Shown piece by piece: positions 1 through 5,229 of a stretch of 7,398 nucleotides of DNA. Under the pieces are notes generated by a model, which ran no database searches, had not been told where the DNA came from, and saw only the letters and a list, made by a program, of their open reading frames with translations. The DNA is taken from positions 1-7,398 of the forward strand of contig DATKMG010000187.1 in the NCBI GenBank assembly GCA_035541995.1, in the 5' to 3' direction. Positions within the stretch are counted from its first letter, which is position 1; every line of letters begins with the position of its first letter. This DNA comes from DATKMG01 sp035541995. Lineage in GTDB: Bacteria > Acidobacteriota > Terriglobia > Versatilivoradales > Versatilivoraceae. Both the position numbers and the translations under genes were made by a program.

Positions 1-147
1 CATGAAGGATTCACCGGGATGGATAGTTTCGTTTGTCAGCAAAAGCTGGACCTTCGATTGCACGAGAATTCGAATGAGGAAGTCTTGAGGTTGAACGGCA
101 CCAACCATTCCGCTTTGTTGAAATCCCGCTCAAAGGAGAAAACCTAG
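1..147 (+). CDS. Unrecognised open frame: tail of an upstream gene, or a 42-residue peptide ORF (19-147)
   Basis: The frame is open from the first base to a TAG at 145-147, one base before the start codon of the radical SAM gene. Two readings are possible. It may be the last 48 residues of a protein that begins outside the window. Alternatively it may be a free-standing peptide starting at the ATG at 19, which has a fair ribosome binding site (AAGGA at 5-9, nine bases upstream). The 42-residue product would be polar, with Leu-Asp-Leu-Arg-Leu in the middle, an Asn/Glu-rich stretch, one Cys near the N-terminus and a basic Lys/Arg/Ser tail ending Lys-Glu-Lys-Thr. I recognise no domain. The one-base gap to the next gene implies co-transcription if the frame is translated. 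A short peptide directly before a radical SAM/SPASM-like enzyme is the layout of some ribosomal-peptide maturation loci, but that is inference; a plain gene end is equally likely. Confidence 0.4.
   Translation, partial: HEGFTGMDSFVCQQKLDLRLHENSNEEVLRLNGTNHSALLKSRSKEKT
133..138 (+). promoter_or_regulatory. Ribosome binding site of the radical SAM gene
   Basis: AAGGAG lies ten bases upstream of the ATG at 149. It supports that start over any later Met and sits inside the end of the preceding open frame, so translation of the two could be coupled. Confidence 0.7.
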
Positions 148-148
148 C

Positions 149-1456
149 ATGCCTCTCCAGCTTGAAAAAGAGTCTGCGGAGAAGCTTTCTTCGTTTCGAT
201 TCGATGCGAACACTCACGAGCTGTTAATGGAGGGCGAAAAGCCTGCCCCATTGCAGCCGCGCGGGACCCCGTTGTCTTTGCCGGAACCCGTATTCCCTCA
301 GTATCCTGAGAAAGCGGGGGATGTCGAACCCGATCCGAACTATCTTCCCAGGAACGAATCTCCTTATCGAACCCGAACGACTCCTTTCATGGTACGTCGA
401 GGGCTGCGCGGCTGGTTGTACCCATACATCAAATCTCGGGTCCTGCCGGGTGATTTCCATCCGATCATTGCCTACCTGTTTACAGAATGGAAATGCAACC
501 TGGCTTGCCACTACTGCTGGGCATTTGACAATGGGATCAAGGGGATGTCGGAGGATACAGCCCGCCGATCCATTGACTGGCTTCATGATGCCGGCTGCCG
601 CGTCCTGGCGTTGATGGGAGGAGAGGTTCTTCTGCGCCCCCAGTTCGTCCACAAGACTGTCTACTATGCCGCCAGGAAGGGATTCTGGGTTTATGTCCCC
701 ACCAACGGGCGCCTGATGCGGCCCGATGTAATTGATCGGCTGGGTGACGCCGGGGTGGCGACCATTAATCTGGCTGTTGATTCGTTGGATGACAGGCCGG
801 AACTACCCAAGGCCTTGAATCCGATTCGTCCTTATTTTGAGTATCTGAACAAGAAACAGTATGTGTATGGCTTTTCCGTCTTTTTCAATATCAACATCAC
901 GCGCCTTAATCTGGATGACGTGAGGCAGTTGACGGAGATGGCGCATGATTATGGTATCGCTACAGACTACCACATCAACGAATCTCCCATGCTCGAGCAG
1001 GCCCACTACCAGCATGCGGAGACCAACAGCACGTTCATCCGGCAGGAGGATTGGGCAGGGGTCGACGAGTTGATCGATTGGTTGATCGAGAAAAACCGTT
1101 CAGGGTACAAGATGGTGAACTCGGTGAGAAGATTAGAGGATATGAAAGCTTTCATGCGCGGGCATGTGGCGCCCTGGGGATGCCGGGCCGGACACAATTC
1201 CCTGATTATCCGGACCGATGGCACCCTGGCCCCCTGTTTTCCGATGTACTCGGCCACGTTTAATTGGGGTTGGGCGGGCGATCCTCGATTCGGGCGGGAA
1301 CAGCTCGAGGGCATGAAGTCAACGTGCCATCGGTACTGCTTTTCTACTCTGAACCATAACCTGGCTTATTGCTACGACGCCGGACGGGCCATTAAATGGA
1401 CCCTTAAGCAGGCATTGCGAGGATTTCAAGGGACGACAGGAGCCTTTGAGGATTAG
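149..1456 (+). CDS. Radical SAM enzyme with SPASM-like cysteine-rich C-terminus
   Basis: This 435-residue protein should bind a [4Fe-4S] cluster and cleave S-adenosylmethionine to start radical chemistry in the cytoplasm. The cluster motif CxxxCxxC is Cys116, Cys120 and Cys123 (CNLACHYC), followed by Trp-Ala-Phe. The SAM-binding Gly-Gly-Glu is at 157-159. A Pro-Thr-Asn-Gly strand at 184-187 and a Val-Asp-Ser strand near 210-212 fit the radical SAM barrel. The C-terminal part has Cys345 (GCRAG), an Asp-Gly-Thr-Leu-Ala-Pro-Cys element ending at Cys363, then Cys393, Cys397 and Cys408. This is the pattern of a SPASM or twitch domain holding auxiliary iron-sulfur clusters, though with five rather than seven cysteines. 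The first roughly 100 residues are Pro-rich and unlike the catalytic core. SPASM enzymes often modify peptides or proteins or help make cofactors; the substrate here cannot be read from sequence. The start is fixed by AAGGAG ten bases upstream. Confidence 0.9.
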   Translation: MPLQLEKESAEKLSSFRFDANTHELLMEGEKPAPLQPRGTPLSLPEPVFPQYPEKAGDVEPDPNYLPRNESPYRTRTTPFMVRRGLRGWLYPYIKSRVLPGDFHPIIAYLFTEWKCNLACHYCWAFDNGIKGMSEDTARRSIDWLHDAGCRVLALMGGEVLLRPQFVHKTVYYAARKGFWVYVPTNGRLMRPDVIDRLGDAGVATINLAVDSLDDRPELPKALNPIRPYFEYLNKKQYVYGFSVFFNINITRLNLDDVRQLTEMAHDYGIATDYHINESPMLEQAHYQHAETNSTFIRQEDWAGVDELIDWLIEKNRSGYKMVNSVRRLEDMKAFMRGHVAPWGCRAGHNSLIIRTDGTLAPCFPMYSATFNWGWAGDPRFGREQLEGMKSTCHRYCFSTLNHNLAYCYDAGRAIKWTLKQALRGFQGTTGAFED

Positions 1457-1496
1457 TGCACACAAGGAATCGATTGACAGAGAGCCCCAGAGTCCC

Positions 1497-1508
1497 ACTT
1501 CCGGAAGT
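1497..1508. repeat. Perfect 12-bp palindrome
   Basis: ACTTCCGGAAGT is its own reverse complement, with no spacer. It lies 41 bases after the radical SAM stop codon. With no loop it is better suited to binding a dimeric protein than to forming an RNA hairpin. No promoter is seen beside it, so an operator role is only a guess. Confidence 0.5.
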
Positions 1509-1550
1509 ATTGCATAGTATGCCGCGCGGGGTACCCGTGTTGACGGTCAG

Positions 1551-1583
1551 GAGTTGAACCAGCGACAGCCGGTTCGGTTTTTT
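1551..1583 (+). terminator. Possible intrinsic terminator after the radical SAM gene
   Basis: GAACC (1556-1560) pairs with GGTTC (1571-1575). The stem can be lengthened outward by G-U pairs, and a run of six T follows at 1578-1583. The Watson-Crick part is only five pairs and the loop is ten bases, so the structure is weak. Its position about 100 bases after the radical SAM stop would separate that transcript from the M48 gene. Confidence 0.35.
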
Positions 1584-1677
1584 CCTGAGGATTCTGGCAC
1601 GTGAAAGAACCTGCTTCCCGTTCCGGCTTTTACGCCAGATTGAAAGAATGCTGGAGGGCTTTCATGTAAATGCGCGT

Positions 1678-1750
1678 TTTGAGGGTGGCCGCCGCGTTCC
1701 GTCGCGGCGGTTGCCTCAAACTGGTCGCCGCTCGGAGATCGGCTCCCACA
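1678..1750. repeat. REP-like GC-rich hairpin element
   Basis: The main hairpin has an outer arm TTTGAGG (1678-1684) pairing with CCTCAAA (1714-1720) and an inner arm CCGCCGCG (1689-1696) pairing with CGCGGCGG (1703-1710) around a TTCCGT loop. GTGG opposite TTG forms the internal loop, giving 15 Watson-Crick pairs in all. Directly after it, 1727-1750 holds a smaller GC-rich imperfect inverted repeat (GCCG at 1727-1730 with CGGC at 1740-1743) that ends in CTCCCACA. On the other strand this reads TGTGGGAG, a style of end seen in repetitive extragenic palindromes of other bacteria. Only one copy of the whole element lies in this window, so its repetitive nature is inferred from form. Confidence 0.5.
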
Positions 1751-1772
1751 CTCCTTTGTCTCGTTGAAAAAC

Positions 1773-1805
1773 CCACGATTGATTCAGGAAGCGAATCAAT
1801 CGTGG
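1773..1805. repeat. Perfect 13-bp inverted repeat upstream of the M48 gene
   Basis: CCACGATTGATTC (1773-1785) is matched exactly by its reverse complement at 1793-1805, with a 7-base spacer AGGAAGC. It ends 58 bases before the ATG of the peptidase gene. No T run follows it, so it is not a standard terminator. It could be a stable hairpin in the leader RNA, a dimeric regulator site, or the end of a repeat element. Confidence 0.65.
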
Positions 1806-1863
1806 CTACCAATGCCGTTTTTATCCGCCGTGGTGACCGGGATAGGTCTTGGGGCACTCTCTT

Positions 1864-2745
1864 ATGAAGAAACTCAGAGATTTCAACAGAATTGTCGTTG
1901 GGATCGGACTGATTGTCCAAATCGTTGCCCCTCTGTCTGGAGCAATGAGACAACAGGGTGCGGCAATTCGCTCGGAAGAGGGGGGGAAAAGGGAAGATAA
2001 GAAGAACTGTACGACCTACTCCAAAAGAGAGGTTCTTCTGGGGATTCAGATGGCTAGCGCATTCGAAAGTGCAAGCAAAATGGTGGAGGATCCTGAAGTT
2101 AATGAGTATTTGGATAAACTGGCCTATCGATTAGCCGAAGTGTCCAGGCTCTGTTCAACGGTTCAAGTTCGGATTATTGAATCAAAGGAAATCAATGGCA
2201 GGGCAATTCCCAGCGGTCACTTATATCTCACCACGGGTCTTATATCGTCTGCCGAAAGTGAGTCTGAACTAGCAGGTGTGATGGCTCATGAGATTGCTCA
2301 TCTTGCGGAGAAGACCTGGAGTCAAGACCGTGTCAAAGCACGTCTGGTCATTCCCCTGGGAATTGCAACGGGTGGAGTCGGATATATAGCTTATCAAGGC
2401 ATCGAGCGGGCAGTCACTGGAGGCGACCACCGAAGGGTAAAAGCAAACAAAGAAATCGTCGCCGATTGTCTAGGGCTTGAATATCTTTCTAAAGCGGGTT
2501 TTGACCCAAATGCCTATCTCGCCTATTTGCTTAAACTGGAGAAACTTGAACCTGTGAGAGAAGGTCGCTCTTTCACCGATGTGTCAACCCATCCGCCCTT
2601 ATCTGTCAGAATCGAAAGAATCCAGGAAAAATTGGGTTGCTTGTTGTACACTCAAGAGCAGCCAACACCACGTGCCGATGAATTTGACAAGATGAAAAAG
2701 AATTTACTTCGGGCCAGGAGATCGGAGGCTGACCGGTCTTTTTGA
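1864..2745 (+). CDS. M48-family zinc metallopeptidase (BepA/Ste24-like catalytic domain)
   Basis: The product of 293 residues is a predicted zinc endopeptidase. The catalytic HEIAH is at 142-146 (His142 and His146 bind zinc, Glu143 is the base). The third zinc ligand is probably Glu197 in Glu-Ile-Val-Ala-Asp, followed by a Lys-Ala-Gly-Phe-Asp-Pro segment typical of the BepA/LoiP group. Ser-Thr-His-Pro-Pro at 241-245 followed by Arg-Ile is also characteristic. Residues 1-27 have a basic start (Lys2, Lys3, Arg5, Arg9) and a hydrophobic stretch 10-25, so export or membrane anchoring is likely. No lipobox or TPR region is seen, so it is shorter than BepA. Relatives act in envelope protein quality control. 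I chose the ATG at 1864; a TTG five codons earlier is also in frame and neither has a strong ribosome binding site. The gene is AT-rich compared with its neighbours: lines 2101-2160 and 2461-2520 are 45% GC, against 60% at 661-720 and 67% at 4321-4380. Confidence 0.9.
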   Translation: MKKLRDFNRIVVGIGLIVQIVAPLSGAMRQQGAAIRSEEGGKREDKKNCTTYSKREVLLGIQMASAFESASKMVEDPEVNEYLDKLAYRLAEVSRLCSTVQVRIIESKEINGRAIPSGHLYLTTGLISSAESESELAGVMAHEIAHLAEKTWSQDRVKARLVIPLGIATGGVGYIAYQGIERAVTGGDHRRVKANKEIVADCLGLEYLSKAGFDPNAYLAYLLKLEKLEPVREGRSFTDVSTHPPLSVRIERIQEKLGCLLYTQEQPTPRADEFDKMKKNLLRARRSEADRSF

Positions 2746-2764
2746 AATCCATTAAAAAGACCGG
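2733..2764 (+). terminator. 11-bp perfect hairpin overlapping the M48 stop codon
   Basis: CCGGTCTTTTT (2733-2743) pairs perfectly with AAAAAGACCGG (2754-2764) around a ten-base loop. The stop codon is at 2743-2745, so the left arm codes for the last residues. The location fits a transcript end or an RNA-stabilising hairpin. There is no T run after the right arm, so it is not a textbook intrinsic terminator; the T run lies inside the stem. Confidence 0.45.
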
Positions 2765-2773
2765 CTTGCCGAT

Positions 2774-2810
2774 GAACGTGATTTGTCAACGTTCTCTTGC
2801 TCGAGAACGT
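2774..2810. repeat. Overlapping inverted repeats built on GAACGT
   Basis: ACGTTCTC (2789-2796) pairs perfectly with GAGAACGT (2803-2810) around a six-base loop. The same ACGTTC (2789-2794) can instead pair with GAACGT at 2774-2779. The central arm therefore has two possible partners, and the two stems cannot form together. Confidence 0.5.
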
Positions 2811-2902
2811 CAGCACAACTTCGCGTGGATATTCCTCGGTTAAGTAACGGGAAGTCGGCTGGCAGAAACGCGGTGGGGGAACTGATCGCCCAGAGTCCAA
2901 AG

Positions 2903-2924
2903 GCTTACCTCTAAAGAGGGAAGC
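2903..2924. repeat. Imperfect inverted repeat
   Basis: GCTT (2903-2906) and CCTCT (2908-2912) pair with AGAGG (2915-2919) and AAGC (2921-2924), broken only by one A opposite G. The centre is very tight (two bases), so the innermost pair would open if the RNA folded. Confidence 0.4.
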
Positions 2925-2965
2925 TGTGAGAAAATTCAGAATTCCAGGAAAAACGCCATGTGAGG

Positions 2966-2988
2966 TTGAGGCTTTGAGAAAGCCTCAA
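2966..2988. repeat. Perfect 10-bp hairpin with GAG loop
   Basis: TTGAGGCTTT (2966-2975) pairs with AAAGCCTCAA (2979-2988) around a three-base loop. The outer TTGAGG/CCTCAA arms match the outer arms of the large hairpin at 1678-1720. No T run follows. Confidence 0.55.
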
Positions 2989-3032
2989 TGGCCTACACAC
3001 ATTCCAAACGTCTTGCGACAGCTTTGTAGGCC

Positions 3033-3058
3033 GGGTCCCCCGACCCCGCGCATTTTTT
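3033..3058 (+). terminator. Short GC hairpin followed by six T, upstream of copC
   Basis: GGGTC (3033-3037) pairs with GACCC (3042-3046) around CCCC, and TTTTTT stands at 3053-3058. Six bases separate stem and T run, and the stem is only five pairs, so it is a weak terminator candidate. It lies 48 bases before the copC start, so if real it would act as an attenuator rather than an end of operon. It may instead be another REP-like fragment. Confidence 0.3.
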
Positions 3059-3105
3059 CACAGCTTCAGGGCATTGGGGTCAAATTGGGAAGGAGCGTGA
3101 TATCA

Positions 3106-3480
3106 ATGATTCGAGATCTTTCTTACCGGCTCATGGCAGGGGTTATACTCGTCTGTTTGGTTGGATTGGGGGAGCCCGTGTCGGCCCACGCCATACTGCT
3201 GAAGTCTACTCCGGCTACCGACTCAACCGTCGATGGACCGGATATTGACGTTAACCTCAGTTTTAATGTTCGAATCGATCACGGCCGGTCACGCCTCATT
3301 CTAGTTCTTCCTAATGGGAAGTCGGTCATCCTGAAGATTCTTGAAGAAAGTAGACCCGACAGTCTCTCCGCACGAGCTACCGGGCTCACCCCGGGCGCCT
3401 ACGTCCTGCGCTGGCAGGTGCTGGCGAACGACGGGCACATTACAGGCGGTGTCATTCCTTTCCGGGTCAACAATCCCTGA
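3106..3480 (+). CDS. copC: CopC-family periplasmic copper-binding protein
   Basis: The 124-residue product has a signal peptide (Arg3 and Arg8, hydrophobic 9-21) with likely cleavage after Val-Ser-Ala at 27. The mature protein therefore begins with His28-Ala, the usual first residues of CopC. The mature chain of about 97 residues matches a single CopC beta-sandwich domain. Near its end is the family signature Trp103, then Asn-Asp109-Gly-His111-Ile-Thr-Gly-Gly and a final Phe-Arg-Val strand. In characterised CopC proteins the N-terminal His with a later Asp and His forms the Cu(II) site, here His28, Asp109 and His111. There is no Met-rich segment, so a separate Cu(I) site is not apparent. The ATG at 3106 is preceded by AGGAG ten bases upstream. 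The copD start follows nine bases after the stop, so the two are surely co-transcribed. The likely role is to carry copper in the periplasm to CopD. Confidence 0.92.
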   Translation: MIRDLSYRLMAGVILVCLVGLGEPVSAHAILLKSTPATDSTVDGPDIDVNLSFNVRIDHGRSRLILVLPNGKSVILKILEESRPDSLSARATGLTPGAYVLRWQVLANDGHITGGVIPFRVNNP

Positions 3481-3483
3481 GGA
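3478..3483 (+). promoter_or_regulatory. copD ribosome binding site overlapping the copC stop
   Basis: TGAGGA contains the copC stop codon and a purine-rich binding site six bases before the copD ATG. This arrangement suggests translational coupling of the pair. Confidence 0.6.
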
Positions 3484-3489
3484 TCAATA

Positions 3490-5130
3490 ATGGCACTATT
3501 TATCGATCTTTTCGGCTTTCTATCCCTCTTGCTTCGTGCAGTGACACTTGGCTCACAGTCGTTGGCGATAGGTGGCATTCTATTTACTCTGGCGATTGGC
3601 AGACCGATTTGCGGAATCTACCCCATGTGCGGAGAGGCAGTGCTTCGATCCAGCCGTCGAATGATTGTCAGTTCCGCTCTTGTTCTGGCGTTTGCCCAAA
3701 CCGCCATGGTGTCAATCAATGCGGTCATTCTCAAGGTGACTGCTGATTTTCAATTAGCCGAAGTAGCCGGCGCAAACTTTTTCCTGTCTGGATTAATCAT
3801 ATTCCTAGCTGCGCTCGGAATTGCCTTCCTCGTGCGCTATCCCTTTCATCAGGTATGGACAGGGCTGCTTGGGCTGTCGGCATGCATTCTGGGTGCATCA
3901 ATAATGACAAGCCACGCCGCCTCGCGGGTTGGGAATCGTTTTCCCCTCCTCCTGGCTACGGCCTTGCACCAAGCGGCGACGGCTTCTTGGATCGGCGGCT
4001 TGCCTTATCTGTTGATGGCGTTGAGGCGTTGCTCTCCAGGCGGGGCCATCCAGATGATTGGCGCTCGATTCTCCAAGACTGCCCTAATCAGCGTCGCGGT
4101 CCTCGCGTCGGCTGGTCTCGGGATGTCATTGTTCTATTTCGATTCGCTGAATGCCATCTTCGGCACTGCCTACGGAGTGATGATGACCTCGAAGGTTCTT
4201 CTTTTCGGTGGATTACTCCTGCTGGGTGGGCTTAATTTCTACACGGTCAGACGCTTGCGGAGCGATGAAACAACGGCAACGGCCCGGCTGTGTTGCTTTG
4301 TTGAGGCGGAGATCGGAATCGGAGTTGCCGTTATCCTGGCCGCCGCAACCTTGACGTCGGTCCCGCCCGCAAGAGACCTGGCTGTCGGACGCGTGAGTGT
4401 GGCCGAAATCAAGGAGCGAATGAAGCCGCATTGGCCCCGGTTAAGCAGTCCTGGAGCTGCAGAACTGTCACCCCCAACATTACCCGCGCTAAAGAAGGCT
4501 GTAGCCTCAGGGGTTCCATTGAGCTATATTCCGGGCGGTGCAGCAGCATACCCAAGCACACCAGCCGATATTGCCTGGTCTGAGTACAATCACCATTGGT
4601 CCGGCCTGCTGGTTCTCGCCATAGGTGTCATGGCACTTGCGTGGCGAACCGGTCATGCACCCTGGGCACGCCACTGGCCTTTGCTCTTCCTGGGGCTTGC
4701 CGTTTTTCTCTTTTTTCGTTCTGATCCGGAAAACTGGCCCCTGGGAGGAAACGGGTTCTTTGAAAGCTTTGGCACTTCGGAAGTTGCACAGCACCGCCTG
4801 ATGGTCATCATGATCATTGCGTTCGGTCTGTTCGAATGGGGCGTCCGCACGGAGCGGATTGATTCACATCGTGCGGCTCTGTTCTTCCCGCTGGTCTGCG
4901 GGTTGGGCGGTGCAATTCTGCTGACACATACCCACTCACTCGGAAACGTTAAGCAAGAGTTACTGATTGAGTTGACGCATATACCCATCGCACTACTCGG
5001 CATTACTGCGGGCTGGATGCGATGGCTGGAACTGCGCCTGCCGCCTCTTGACCGCAAGATTCCTTCACGGATTTGGCCCATCTGCTTTGTGTTAATCGGG
5101 CTTTGTCTATTGCTCTATCGAGAAAGTTAA
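3490..5130 (+). CDS. copD: CopD-family inner-membrane copper protein with extra C-terminal membrane module
   Basis: The 546-residue product is an integral inner-membrane protein. Residues 1-290 look like the CopD core with about eight membrane segments (near 10-36, 56-80, 96-116, 122-141, 152-178, 196-216, 228-252, 270-290). Family features include Ser-His142-Ala-Ala and His160 in a Leu-His-Gln-Ala-Ala stretch leading to Trp167-Ile-Gly-Gly. A soluble loop of about 75 residues (292-366) follows, then six further segments (near 370-386, 393-409, 434-450, 461-480, 493-511, 527-544). Histidines sit at or near their ends: His368-His369, His435, His480, His482 and His497. Conserved-looking blocks there are Asp-Pro-Glu-Asn-Trp-Pro-Leu-Gly (412-419) and Leu-Thr-His-Thr-His (478-482). 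Bacterial CopD works with CopC to move copper inward. The tail makes this longer than classical CopD/PcoD of about 300 residues; I recall similar long forms in other bacteria, so it is probably a known variant. A receptor gene follows closely downstream. Confidence 0.88.
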   Translation: MALFIDLFGFLSLLLRAVTLGSQSLAIGGILFTLAIGRPICGIYPMCGEAVLRSSRRMIVSSALVLAFAQTAMVSINAVILKVTADFQLAEVAGANFFLSGLIIFLAALGIAFLVRYPFHQVWTGLLGLSACILGASIMTSHAASRVGNRFPLLLATALHQAATASWIGGLPYLLMALRRCSPGGAIQMIGARFSKTALISVAVLASAGLGMSLFYFDSLNAIFGTAYGVMMTSKVLLFGGLLLLGGLNFYTVRRLRSDETTATARLCCFVEAEIGIGVAVILAAATLTSVPPARDLAVGRVSVAEIKERMKPHWPRLSSPGAAELSPPTLPALKKAVASGVPLSYIPGGAAAYPSTPADIAWSEYNHHWSGLLVLAIGVMALAWRTGHAPWARHWPLLFLGLAVFLFFRSDPENWPLGGNGFFESFGTSEVAQHRLMVIMIIAFGLFEWGVRTERIDSHRAALFFPLVCGLGGAILLTHTHSLGNVKQELLIELTHIPIALLGITAGWMRWLELRLPPLDRKIPSRIWPICFVLIGLCLLLYRES

Positions 5131-5229
5131 TTTTGGGAGAAATCGTAGGGGACCGGGAAGATGCCCTTACTTGCTCGACAGCGATGCTTGGACCATCCAG
5201 TGTTCTTACACCGCCTAAGAGAGACGCGA

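Larger units (their letters stand above)
1457..1863. other. Gene-free, repeat-rich spacer between the radical SAM and M48 genes
   Basis: I find no convincing gene here on either strand; the open frames are short, lack good ribosome binding sites and run through strong inverted repeats. The stretch holds a 12-bp palindrome, a small inverted repeat (GCATAgTATGC at 1512-1522), a possible terminator, a large GC-rich hairpin and a 13-bp inverted repeat, each listed separately where strong. A perfect -35-like TTGACA at 1474-1479 has no matching -10 box at 16-18 bases, so no promoter is called. Confidence 0.6.
2746..3105. other. Gene-free, highly structured leader region before copC
   Basis: No gene is supported on either strand. 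A frame open from a GTG at 2926 reads into copC, but it passes through two hairpins and would put extra sequence before a clear signal peptide. Between 2733 and 3058 I count five inverted repeats, listed separately. No clear -35/-10 pair is seen, although a promoter for the copper genes should lie here if hairpin 2733-2764 ends the upstream transcript. Confidence 0.6.

Noticed and set aside
1474..1479. TTGACA as a promoter -35 box
   Set aside because: No TATAAT-like hexamer lies at the right spacing; the bases there belong to the 12-bp palindrome.
1849..1863. TTG start of the M48 gene five codons upstream of the ATG
   Set aside because: It has no better ribosome binding site, and the ATG gives a standard Met-Lys-Lys signal-type beginning.
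1630..1953. 107-codon reverse-strand frame over the spacer and the M48 start
   Set aside because: It crosses the GC-rich hairpin and the 13-bp inverted repeat, overlaps the real gene start, and shows no recognisable protein features.
2789..2810. LexA-type operator from the GTTC...GAAC dyad
   Set aside because: The spacing between GTTC and GAAC is ten bases, which does not match the known LexA box layouts, and no damage-response gene is adjacent.
2926..3105. N-terminal extension of CopC from a GTG at 2926
   Set aside because: It would place 60 unrelated residues before a clear signal peptide, it runs through two hairpins, and the ATG at 3106 has a good AGGAG site.
4653..5081. 142-codon reverse-strand frame within copD
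   Set aside because: It is antisense to clear CopD membrane segments and its translation is rich in Arg, Ser and Pro without domain features.
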